From Oscillospiraceae bacterium (GTDB lineage: Bacteria; Bacillota; Clostridia; Oscillospirales; Oscillospiraceae): DNA of 46,610 nucleotides. Shown here piece by piece: positions 36,359 to 43,581 of this stretch (positions within the stretch are counted from its first letter, which is position 1; each line of letters begins with the position of its first letter). Both the position numbers and the translations under genes were made by a program. The notes under the pieces were generated by a model. That model saw only the letters and a program-made list of their open reading frames with translations. It was not told the DNA's origin and ran no database searches. The stretch is taken from NCBI GenBank assembly GCA_020025175.1, contig JAHHSM010000006.1:1-46610 (forward strand), given 5' to 3'.

Positions 36359-36684
36359 ATTTTATAACGTACTTTCCATTTCGTCAGAATAAAAGGCAGT
36401 TCATCAGACCAGAATATAACTTCTGTCGTTTTACCCCTATTTATTTTTACATTTTTTTCAGCACAAAGCAACTGCAAGCATCTTATTTTTTTTAATGCTT
36501 GCGCCATCCAACATTAAAAAAAGGCAAACACTTCCACCCACTTTTTTCCTGTCCATTGCCTGCATCATATTTTTCTAAAAACCTTATTCTTTGTTCCATA
36601 TCAACCGTTGTATCTGCAGATTTTTTGTGTTAAACTATATAAGTTATTGCAGCATAATAAAGAATTTGACATCAATGATAGAGA
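36359..36684. other. AT-rich intergenic region, no gene seen
   Basis: Contains T-runs and A-runs but no convincing reading frame or RNA structure. A weak promoter for the next gene may be TTAAAC-17-CATAAT ending near 36657. Confidence 0.4.
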
Positions 36685-36719
36685 GGATGTGATGGGTGTC
36701 ACCCAGACCGGGTGCATCC
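36685..36719 (+). promoter_or_regulatory. Hairpin just before the DUF1846 start codon
   Basis: GGATG (36685-36689) pairs with CATCC (36715-36719), and CACCC (36700-36704) with GGGTG (36710-36714), with a 10-nt bulge on the 5' side. An alternative TGGG / CCCA pairing is possible. The hairpin ends 7 nt before the ATG, where a normal SD would be expected and is absent. Confidence 0.4.
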
Positions 36720-36726
36720 GTAATAG

Positions 36727-38211
36727 ATGGATAAGCGCGGCTTTGACAACGAAAAATATTTAGAAATGCAGTCGTCCCACATCGCAAAACGAATTGCCCA
36801 GTTTGGCAACAAACTGTATCTGGAGTTTGGCGGAAAACTGTTTGATGACTTCCACGCCTCACGCGTGCTGCCCGGATTTGAACCGGACAGCAAAATCCGC
36901 ATGCTGGCACAGCTGAAAGATCGTGTAGAAATCGTAATCGCAATCTCTGCCAATGATATTGAAAAAAGTAAAGTACGCGGAGATCTAGGTATTACCTATG
37001 AAGATGATGTCCTGCGCCTGATTGATGCCTTTCATACACAGGATTTGTATGTTGGCAGTGTGGTTATCACGCAATATGACCGCCAGACTGCCGCAGACGC
37101 ATTCCGCCATCGTTTAGACGCCCTCGGTATTAAAGTATACCTGCACTATCCCATTGCCGGCTACCCTCGCAATATCCAGCTGATTGTTAGCGACGACGGC
37201 TATGGTAAAAACGATTATGTAGAAACGACGCGCCCTTTGGTTGTGGTAACTGCTCCCGGCCCCGGAAGCGGCAAAATGGCCGTCTGCCTGAGCCAGCTTT
37301 ACCATGAATACAATCGCGGAATCAAGGCCGGGTATGCAAAATTTGAAACCTTCCCCATCTGGAATCTGGCACTGACCCATCCTGTGAACCTTGCATACGA
37401 AGCAGCCACTGCTGATTTGAACGATGTCAATATGATTGACCCTTTCCACATGCAGGCTTATGGTGAAACTACTGTCAACTATAACCGCGACGTGGAAATC
37501 TTCCCTGTCTTGAATGCGATTTTGGGCAAAATTATCGGCGAAAATCCCTACAAATCTCCCACTGATATGGGTGTAAATATGGCAGGCTACTGCATCTTTG
37601 ATGACGAAGCCGTTTGTAACGCTGCCAAGCAGGAAATCATCCGCCGCTACTACGAGGCACTTTGCAACCGTCGTCAGGGCATTGGAAATGACGAAACAAT
37701 CTATAAACTGGATCTGCTGATGCAGCAGGCAAATATTACTACCGATCAGCGTGCGGTTGTCCACGCCGCATGTTCTCTGGCAGAAGAAACCAATGCGCCA
37801 GCCTTTGCCATCGAGCTGCCTGACGGTAAAGTGATCACCGGCAAAACAACCGATTTGATGGGGGCATCTTCTGCCGCATTGCTCAATGCGCTAAAGTATC
37901 TGGCAGGCATCAGTCACGATCATCATTTAATTTCCCGCGAAGCAATCGAACCCATACAGACTGTAAAGGTCCATCATCTTGGCAGCTGCAATCCCCGGCT
38001 GCACTCTGATGAAGTGCTGATTGCTCTTGCTATCAGTGCAACAACCAGCGAACTGGCAGCAGAGGCGCTTTCCCATTTGGACAAGCTGCGCGGCTGCGAT
38101 GCGCATTCTTCTGTTATTCTCTCTCAGGTGGATTCGTCCACTTATAAAAAACTGGGACTGCGGCTGACCTGCGAACCCACATATGAGACAAATAAACTTT
38201 TCCACAAATAA
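36727..38211 (+). CDS. DUF1846 family protein
   Basis: 494 residues, full family length. The start MDKRGFDNEKYLEMQSSHIA matches the family N-terminus, and stops lie directly upstream, so the start is fixed. Blocks include YLEFGGKLFDDFHASRVLPGF, TAPGPGSGKMAVCLSQLYHEY (P-loop-like) and the SCNPRLHSDEVL region near the end. DUF1846 proteins are cytoplasmic, widespread in anaerobic Firmicutes and Bacteroidetes, and lack a settled function; a nucleotide-binding role is suggested by the GPGSGK segment. Unusually, no SD precedes the ATG; a hairpin lies there instead. Monocistronic. Confidence 0.92.
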   Translation: MDKRGFDNEKYLEMQSSHIAKRIAQFGNKLYLEFGGKLFDDFHASRVLPGFEPDSKIRMLAQLKDRVEIVIAISANDIEKSKVRGDLGITYEDDVLRLIDAFHTQDLYVGSVVITQYDRQTAADAFRHRLDALGIKVYLHYPIAGYPRNIQLIVSDDGYGKNDYVETTRPLVVVTAPGPGSGKMAVCLSQLYHEYNRGIKAGYAKFETFPIWNLALTHPVNLAYEAATADLNDVNMIDPFHMQAYGETTVNYNRDVEIFPVLNAILGKIIGENPYKSPTDMGVNMAGYCIFDDEAVCNAAKQEIIRRYYEALCNRRQGIGNDETIYKLDLLMQQANITTDQRAVVHAACSLAEETNAPAFAIELPDGKVITGKTTDLMGASSAALLNALKYLAGISHDHHLISREAIEPIQTVKVHHLGSCNPRLHSDEVLIALAISATTSELAAEALSHLDKLRGCDAHSSVILSQVDSSTYKKLGLRLTCEPTYETNKLFHK

Positions 38212-38331
38212 AGCAAATGTAAAATAAACTTTAAGAATCTATTAATTATCAAGAATATTATCCGATATATAATAAGGATACTGTCATATAAGTTTTGTGA
38301 TAAGCAGTAATGAAACAAGGAGGATATATCT

Positions 38332-38715
38332 ATGAGAAATACAAAAACAACAGTATTAACTGTACTGATGGCATTGGTTATGACCTTCTGCCTGGCTGCA
38401 TGCGGCAATTCCGATAAACCCGAAGATACTGACCTGACTGGCACCACTTGGGCTTTGAGCGGCGGTTCTCAGGGTGGCACCACCGTTGACAAGGCTACTC
38501 TTGAAAACCTGCTCGGCGGCGAAATGACCTACACCTTTGCCGAGGACGGCAAGGTAACACTGGCTCTGTCCGGTGCAGAAGTTGAAGGTACATGGAGCCA
38601 GGACGGCAACTCAGTCTCTCTGGATATTCAGGGTGACACCGGTACCATGACAATTGACGGCGATAAGCTGCTTTTGGAGCAGTCTGGTGTAACCGTAGAA
38701 TTCACCAAAAAATAA
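38332..38715 (+). CDS. Small lipoprotein
   Basis: 127 residues. The lipobox LAAC (Cys24) is followed by about 100 residues rich in Gly, Thr and Ser, with alternating strands (MTYTFAEDGKVTLALSG, EGTWSQDGNSVSLDI). The DLTGTTWALSG opening resembles small lipocalin-like or META-like beta domains found in Clostridial lipoproteins. The SD AAGGAGG is ideal (8 nt). Strong codon bias suggests high expression. The ligand is unknown. Confidence 0.8.
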   Translation: MRNTKTTVLTVLMALVMTFCLAACGNSDKPEDTDLTGTTWALSGGSQGGTTVDKATLENLLGGEMTYTFAEDGKVTLALSGAEVEGTWSQDGNSVSLDIQGDTGTMTIDGDKLLLEQSGVTVEFTKK

Positions 38716-38773
38716 TTGCTTCTCATCGTTTGAAGATTTAAAAGAATAGCCATTCGAAAGCATATCAGAAAAC

Positions 38774-38803
38774 TGGACAGTTGTACGAAAAAGGTGATAT
38801 AAT
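38774..38803 (+). promoter_or_regulatory. Orphan promoter
   Basis: TGGACA (38774-38779), an 18-bp spacer and TATAAT (38798-38803) with a TGA extended -10. No coding gene follows on this strand before the terminator at 38836-38881. Confidence 0.65.
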
Positions 38804-38809
38804 ACACCC

Positions 38810-38881
38810 GCTAAAAAACAATACCAAAAGGTATGAACTCTCGCTGCAGTGTAACATGACTCACCGCAGCGGGAGTTTTTT
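38810..38881 (+). ncRNA. Candidate small RNA, about 72 nt
   Basis: It lies between an orphan promoter and an intrinsic terminator. Two hairpins are visible: ATACC / GGTAT with an AAAA loop (38821-38834), and the terminator stem AACTCTCGCTGC / GCAGCGGGAGTT (38836-38847 and 38866-38877, one G-U pair) followed by TTTTTT. No start codon with an SD is present. It could also be an attenuated leader, but the next genes are on the opposite strand. I do not recognise a known RNA family. Confidence 0.5.
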
Positions 38882-38920
38882 CAGCTTCAAAGCCAAATTA
38901 TACTGTCCCTGTATGCAAAA

Positions 38921-38954
38921 TATGATAAAGGCATAGTAGCATGCCTTTATCATA
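38921..38954. repeat. Perfect 14-bp inverted repeat
   Basis: TATGATAAAGGCAT / ATGCCTTTATCATA with a 6-nt AGTAGC loop. It has only a weak T-tract, so it may be a back-up terminator or a protein-binding site. Confidence 0.6.
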
Positions 38955-38991
38955 TTGTTTAAAAAACCTGCAAATCCGCCTTTACTGCCAT

Positions 38992-39037
38992 AAAAAACAC
39001 AGTGAATCTCTATAAAGAGACTCACTGTGTTTTTTTA
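38992..39037. terminator. Terminator at the end of the hpd locus
   Basis: A stem of about 18 bp, with AAACACAGTGA (one mismatch) and TCTC paired to GAGA and TCACTGTGTTT. It has a TATAAA loop and T-runs. It lies about 80 nt after the DUF4125-like gene stop at 39119 and can stop transcription from either side. Confidence 0.85.
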
Positions 39038-39118
39038 GGGATGGTTACTCAGCCTTTTATCTATCTTTTAACTATATCGTATGCAGATAATGCAGAGCGC
39101 ACAGAGCACACCCACGGA

Positions 39119-39739
39119 TCATGCTTCCTGACGGGAAGCATAGCACCGCTCCACTTCTTCCAGAGACTTCCATCCCTGAAGATGCGCCTGATTTTCTCGT
39201 ACTTCTACAGTTAAATTTCTTCTTTCCGCCAAACAGTTTTCCACAAATTGATCATATAACTGCACCGTTGCATCTGAATAAGTTGCCAGCTCACCTCGCA
39301 TATATGTCTCTACAGAGGTATCGTGCGGTGTGTCCTGCCATGTATGCAGCAGCCTTCCGCGGCTTCCGCATACGGGGTACTTTTCCACAAACGCCTCCGC
39401 CCAAGCCACCTGAATCTTTACGATCCTTTCCATACGCTCGATCTGCTTCTGTGTAAATTGTGGAAGCACATGGCATACCTTTTGAAATTCCTCCGGCAGC
39501 GAAGCCTGCATCATCCAAGCATACTTTTCAAAAATCAGATTACGTCCGATCTTCTCTGCTGCCCAAAGATCTGCCAAATAGCTTTCACAAATTTCCTCAG
39601 GCCAAACCAGGAACTGACTGGCCCGCATCAAACGAAACTCCGAAAAATGATCCTGACACGAAGCCCGGCCATCCAGGCCATGAACCTGATCCAGCATAGC
39701 ATATTCTTTGTCAATGATGTGTTCTATGATATCCCTCAT
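39119..39739 (-). CDS. DUF4125-like protein
   Basis: 206 residues, cytoplasmic and mostly helical. The N-terminal part has the pattern IIDKEYAMLDQVHGLDGRASCQDHFSEFRLMRASQFLVWPEE, which matches my memory of DUF4125 (G-R-A-S/P-C-Q, then M-R-x-S-Q-F and a Trp). A second conserved-looking block is CGSRGRLLHTWQDTPHDTSVETYMRGELATYSD. It is last in the hpdB-hpdC-hpdA-TPR-MFS-DUF4125 series, 45 nt after the MFS gene, so a role in the same pathway is inferred. No catalytic residues can be named; the conserved Cys, His and Arg residues would be the ones to test. The SD is weak (AGGTG). Confidence 0.7.
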   Translation of the reverse strand: MRDIIEHIIDKEYAMLDQVHGLDGRASCQDHFSEFRLMRASQFLVWPEEICESYLADLWAAEKIGRNLIFEKYAWMMQASLPEEFQKVCHVLPQFTQKQIERMERIVKIQVAWAEAFVEKYPVCGSRGRLLHTWQDTPHDTSVETYMRGELATYSDATVQLYDQFVENCLAERRNLTVEVRENQAHLQGWKSLEEVERCYASRQEA

Positions 39740-39784
39740 ATCTTCACCTGAATTTTCATGCAGCCAGCTAATGACTCAGCAAAC

Positions 39785-41074
39785 TTACTGCCCCTCCGCA
39801 GGATTTTCGCCCTTGATTTTCATGGGTAGTGTGATAGCCATCAAAACGGACAGCAGGTATGCACACAGGCAGAAAATCAATGCCGGGATGTAAGAGCCGA
39901 AACGGTCGTTGAACCATGCACCCATAAAGGTACCGAAAGACGGTCCAATACCCATAACGATTAGTGTTGCCAGACCCCAAATCTTACCGAGAGTTGCACC
40001 ACCAAATACAGAACCTGCATAACCTGCGCAGCCACCAGGCTCAATGCCCCAGTAGACTGCCAGCAGAATCATGGCAATAAAGCATACAGGAACATTCTTC
40101 GTCAAGAGCATCAGCGTTGCGATTGCACCGCAGGCAGGACCAATGATCAGCATGATCTTACGTCCCTTTCGTTCATCCCCCAGCTTTTTCACCAGATTAT
40201 CTGAAAGCTTACCTGTCAGCGGCATAGAGAAGATACCTGCGATACCGATGACCAGATAAATGTTCGATGCCTCATTCAGGCTCAGCCCCATATCGACCTG
40301 GAAGAAGGAAACAACCTGAGACCAAACCAGGAATTCGCCTGCCATAGCAAACAGGAAGCACAGAATGACACACCAAATTGCATAGGTGTGGAATGCCTCT
40401 CCCAGTGTCCACGTTCTTGCAGGTGTCTTCTTTGGTGGCAATGTCTCCATACCAAAAGCTTCTACGCCATAATATTCAGGCGTACGCTTTGCGATTGCAG
40501 CGGCAACCAGCAGGAAAATTGCCATGATAACGGCCAAAACCTTCATGCCGACCTGCCAGCCCATGTTTGTCAGAACCGGCTTGAGTAATAGTGTCAAAAT
40601 CAACTGTGCCATGGGAGCACCCATAAAAGCAAGGCCCCACATCGTACCGTATTTTGCACCAACATACCATTTGCGGCAGGATACTGTGGAAGAAACCCAC
40701 AGCATACCGGTACCAACGCCTGCAAACAGACCGTATGTAAACAAATACAGATAATAACCGATGGGCGATGTCACATTGACCATAGAGGTCAGGAAAAAGC
40801 CCAGAAAACAAGTAATTGCACCGATGGCGTAAGTCGGGCGGCAGCCCTTTTTATCAACCAGCGAACCACTGAAAAACGCTGTGATTGCATAAATCGTCAT
40901 CATCAAACAATAACCGAGAGAAACCTGAATTGTAGACCAGCCAGTATCCGCAATGATCATATTTTGCATAACGGAAAAGCTGGAACGATAACCAAACAAG
41001 CAGAAAACAGCCAACCATGCCGAAATCACAGTACAGAGACCGTACGTTCTCGCTTTTTCAGGAGAGATTGACAT
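39785..41074 (-). CDS. OFA-type MFS transporter
   Basis: 429 residues from ATG 41074 (GGAGG 7 nt upstream). Twelve membrane helices. The first loop GYRSSFSVMQNMIIADTGWSTIQVSLGYCLMM is typical of the oxalate/formate antiporter (OFA) branch, and SGSLVDKKGCRPTYAIGAITC is the MFS A-motif region. OFA carriers move small carboxylates. In this locus the natural candidate substrate is 4-hydroxyphenylacetate or a related arylacetate, taken up for HpdB, but that is inference from gene order. It lies 118 nt after the TPR gene and 45 nt before the DUF4125-like gene. Confidence 0.9.
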   Translation of the reverse strand: MSISPEKARTYGLCTVISAWLAVFCLFGYRSSFSVMQNMIIADTGWSTIQVSLGYCLMMTIYAITAFFSGSLVDKKGCRPTYAIGAITCFLGFFLTSMVNVTSPIGYYLYLFTYGLFAGVGTGMLWVSSTVSCRKWYVGAKYGTMWGLAFMGAPMAQLILTLLLKPVLTNMGWQVGMKVLAVIMAIFLLVAAAIAKRTPEYYGVEAFGMETLPPKKTPARTWTLGEAFHTYAIWCVILCFLFAMAGEFLVWSQVVSFFQVDMGLSLNEASNIYLVIGIAGIFSMPLTGKLSDNLVKKLGDERKGRKIMLIIGPACGAIATLMLLTKNVPVCFIAMILLAVYWGIEPGGCAGYAGSVFGGATLGKIWGLATLIVMGIGPSFGTFMGAWFNDRFGSYIPALIFCLCAYLLSVLMAITLPMKIKGENPAEGQ

Positions 41075-41192
41075 ATTGATTCCTCCATTTCCTCTTGCTT
41101 CATGCACACAGGTATGAAGCACAACTGATTTGTACCATATGCAATTTTGCGCTACCCTTCACCAACAGCGAAAGGTGGTGTTTTTCAAAAAA

Positions 41193-42116
41193 TCAAAGTG
41201 TTTCTGCCAAAGAAGCGTAAATCTGTGCCTGATCCTCGCAGCCTGCGCGAACATACATTTGACTGCAATTTCTACATACAGCCGGCAGTTGACCGGACAG
41301 CGCTCCTACAGCGCGTGCCTTTTCAATGAGACAAGCAAATGTTTTTGCAGATTCCAGATAGTTTCCTCCATGGCAAAAAATCATTGCTTTGAGATTGAGT
41401 GCAGCGAAATAAGGCATGACCCGGCACGCATCAGCTTCACAGGAGTGGATTACATCCTCCACAACGCGCAGCGCATCGTCATGATTTTCCATTTGCATGA
41501 GCGTTGCTGCATGATTCAGAAGCATATCCACGCGCTCATTCTCATCTTTTGCGCCTTGTTGAATCTTCTCAGCTGCTTTTTGACACGCCTGCTGTGCCCT
41601 TGTCTCATTATTTTGCCGGCGATAGATTACCGCCAGCAGATTGTACAATCTGGACCAGATTTTGCAATCCTGATTTCCTAACTTCTCCAGCAGTGTTTCT
41701 GCGGTGCAGATTTGCTGCAATGCCAGATCACTGTCTCCATGACCTGCACGGGCATAAGCTTCATTAATCAAAATACTGCCGTATGCCTCTGTGTCCATCA
41801 GATCGTTCTCTCGCAGCAACACCTCCAACGTCTCATAGGTTTCAAAACAACGATCCCAACATCTTTGTTCCCGATAGCAGTTCGCCAGCTCACTGTAGAT
41901 AAGGATCTGTCCTTGCAGACGATTATGCTGCCACGCACGATCCTCTTCTTCTAATGCACAAGTAGATTTTCCACAACAGCAGCTGTCTGCCACCGCAATA
42001 TCGCTGTCCTCAATGCGTCGAAGCTCTGAGTGCAGAAATGTGATCACCGCATCGTGATCTCCGTCAGAAATGAGTTTTCTTAACGTGACAGAAAACATTT
42101 TCTCATCAAAAAGCAT
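41193..42116 (-). CDS. TPR-like helical repeat protein
   Basis: 307 residues, soluble, all-helical. TPR-like units recur from about residue 68 to the end (for example ILIYSELANCYREQRCWDRC, YNLLAVIYRRQNNETRAQQA and LNHAATLMQMENHDDALRVV). There is an unusual cysteine cluster at residues 46-53 (CCCGKSTC), with more cysteines near the C-terminus (CRNC), so metal or Fe-S binding is possible. It sits between hpdA and the transporter gene on the same strand. A scaffold or regulatory role for the decarboxylase or its product is speculation. The intergenic region before it is structured and carries a short ORF. Confidence 0.7.
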   Translation of the reverse strand: MLFDEKMFSVTLRKLISDGDHDAVITFLHSELRRIEDSDIAVADSCCCGKSTCALEEEDRAWQHNRLQGQILIYSELANCYREQRCWDRCFETYETLEVLLRENDLMDTEAYGSILINEAYARAGHGDSDLALQQICTAETLLEKLGNQDCKIWSRLYNLLAVIYRRQNNETRAQQACQKAAEKIQQGAKDENERVDMLLNHAATLMQMENHDDALRVVEDVIHSCEADACRVMPYFAALNLKAMIFCHGGNYLESAKTFACLIEKARAVGALSGQLPAVCRNCSQMYVRAGCEDQAQIYASLAETL

Positions 42117-42278
42117 CTTGAGAACACCCTCTCCCTAAAATGACCGGCATAAGCATGGGATGGGCCACACTTACACCGGTCACAGGAAAATTATGGTGTT
42201 GATTTGGATTTATCAGAGAAGCCGCGTCCCATCCCGCAAACTCCTCCCGTCTCATATAATGGAAGGCATTGGGTCACA
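42117..42278 (-). promoter_or_regulatory. Structured leader between hpdA and the TPR gene
   Basis: The minus-strand RNA has an inverted repeat GACCGG / CCGGTC (arms at 42176-42181 and 42142-42147), extended by TAAG / CTTA. It also has an 8-nt complement, GGGATGGG (42228-42235) with CCCATCCC (42157-42164), which covers the start codon of a 13-codon ORF. Such competing pairings are typical of translational or attenuation control. No known riboswitch class was recognised. Confidence 0.45.
42191..42232 (-). CDS. Possible 13-residue leader peptide
   Basis: ATG at 42232 is preceded by GGAGGAG with an 8-nt spacing and encodes MGRGFSDKSKSTP, then TAA. The SD is as good as that of any gene in the window, which is why it is listed. 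Its start region can pair with CCCATCCC downstream, so its translation could change folding in front of the TPR gene. The peptide has no codon run that suggests amino-acid attenuation apart from Ser and Lys alternation. Confidence 0.35.
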   Translation of the reverse strand: MGRGFSDKSKSTP

Positions 42279-43223
42279 TCAGAACGGCGTGTCATCGCCG
42301 ATATAACAGGCGATGTCATTGTCCAGATACAACTCCTGCAATTCCAGCATACGCTCATCGGACATATCACCATGATCGGCATATTCGTACGTCTTACCAA
42401 GCTGTTCCCACTTTGTTCCGCCCATGCGGTGGAATCTCAGCAGATTGATCTCATAAAGACCCAGCTGGTTCATAAAATCAATGACCCGTTTTGCATTTTC
42501 AGTGCTGTCATTATAGCCATGGATCGTTGGCTGACGCAGAACCAGTCTCCCTCTCCAGCCGGAATGAACCAGTGCGGCAATATTGGATAAAATTTGCTGA
42601 TTGCTTACGCCGGTTCCCCAACGATGCAATTCATCATCCATGTTTTTCACATCAATAAACGCAAAATCCAATTCACTGAAAATTTTTAAAAAGACATCCT
42701 CAGCGGCATACCCACTGGTTTCAATAGCGGTGTGCATTTGCAGCGCATGGCATTTGCGAAGCACTTCATACAAATATTCATGCTGCAGCAGCGGTTCACC
42801 GCCGGTAAATGTCACACCACCATCGGAACCCCAGTTGGAAAAATCACGTTTAAGAATTTTAACCAAATCGTCTACTGTCAAAAAACGCACACACTGTTTC
42901 AGGCTGTTGGCAGCACAAGATTTTACGCATTCAATTGTCTCACATTCATTGCAGATAGCCCAGTTCAGCACAGGCTTACCATTCTCATCAAAGTGAAGAG
43001 AATCGTTGGGACAAGCATCCCTGCATGCCGTACATCCTTGATCCCATTTACAGCTTCTCTCGGAAAACATCAGATGTTTTTTCATCTTCCAGCTTTCCGG
43101 ATTTGCACACCATCTGCATTGCAGTGGGCAGCCAACAAAAAACACATTTGTTCTGCAACCCGGGCCATCATGAACGGAGTAACTTTGAATGTCAAAAATC
43201 ATTGCGGTTAATTTATCAGGCAT
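42279..43223 (-). CDS. hpdA: HpdA: 4-hydroxyphenylacetate decarboxylase activating enzyme
   Basis: 314 residues from ATG 43223 (AAGGGAG 7 nt upstream); the longer open frame has no SD. A radical SAM glycyl-radical activase, with CPLQCRWC (Cys32, 36 and 39) binding the SAM cluster. An insert with two further [4Fe-4S] sets follows (Cys58, 64, 67 and 71, then Cys91, 94, 99 and 103), as in HpdA, BssD and GlpB-type activases. It makes the glycyl radical on HpdB. It is 36 nt after hpdC in the order hpdB-hpdC-hpdA known from Clostridioides difficile. Confidence 0.95.
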   Translation of the reverse strand: MPDKLTAMIFDIQSYSVHDGPGCRTNVFFVGCPLQCRWCANPESWKMKKHLMFSERSCKWDQGCTACRDACPNDSLHFDENGKPVLNWAICNECETIECVKSCAANSLKQCVRFLTVDDLVKILKRDFSNWGSDGGVTFTGGEPLLQHEYLYEVLRKCHALQMHTAIETSGYAAEDVFLKIFSELDFAFIDVKNMDDELHRWGTGVSNQQILSNIAALVHSGWRGRLVLRQPTIHGYNDSTENAKRVIDFMNQLGLYEINLLRFHRMGGTKWEQLGKTYEYADHGDMSDERMLELQELYLDNDIACYIGDDTPF

Positions 43224-43259
43224 AATGTTACTCCCTTCGTCATACATCGTCCTGTTCTT

Positions 43260-43520
43260 TTATCTCTTCTCGTAATGCTCACAGCAGAAGGAACCATTCA
43301 GTGCATAGGTCCAGTTTTCCTTCTCAAAGCCGTGGCAGGTACCAATTCCATATTTATCCGCATCGCTGAAGTGCTTGCAGTTGCTGCACAGAAAACCTTC
43401 TTTAAATCTGGGGCAGGCTTCGCAGCCTTCGCCATCCAGAGGAACCATGGTTTTATCAAGAGCGCACATACCCTTTTCACAATCCAAGCTCAGGAAATTT
43501 GCGCATTCGTTATGTTTCAT
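43260..43520 (-). CDS. hpdC: HpdC: small Fe-S subunit of 4-hydroxyphenylacetate decarboxylase
   Basis: 86 residues. The small subunit of C. scatologenes HPAD binds two [4Fe-4S] clusters; the ligands recalled for the first, His3, Cys6, Cys19 and Cys36, are at exactly the same positions here. For the second cluster, Cys45, Cys48, Cys62 and Cys79 or Cys80 correspond to Cys42, 45, 59 and 77 with a small shift. Extra cysteines are at 14 and 33. The DCEKGMCALDKTMVPLDGEG block is typical. This subunit is specific to HPAD-type decarboxylases and helps tell the system from indoleacetate decarboxylase, which lacks it. The SD GGAGG lies 7 nt upstream. Confidence 0.96.
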   Translation of the reverse strand: MKHNECANFLSLDCEKGMCALDKTMVPLDGEGCEACPRFKEGFLCSNCKHFSDADKYGIGTCHGFEKENWTYALNGSFCCEHYEKR

Positions 43521-43581
43521 AATGATACCTCCATTCTATTTGCAATCCTAATTGAGTGCGGATGAAGTCTTCACCGCAGCA

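Noticed and set aside
42106..42255. 49-codon frame overlapping the start of the TPR gene
   Set aside because: The stop/start overlap is suggestive, but no SD precedes its ATG and most of its length coincides with the paired RNA arms. The shorter 13-codon ORF has a better initiation site.
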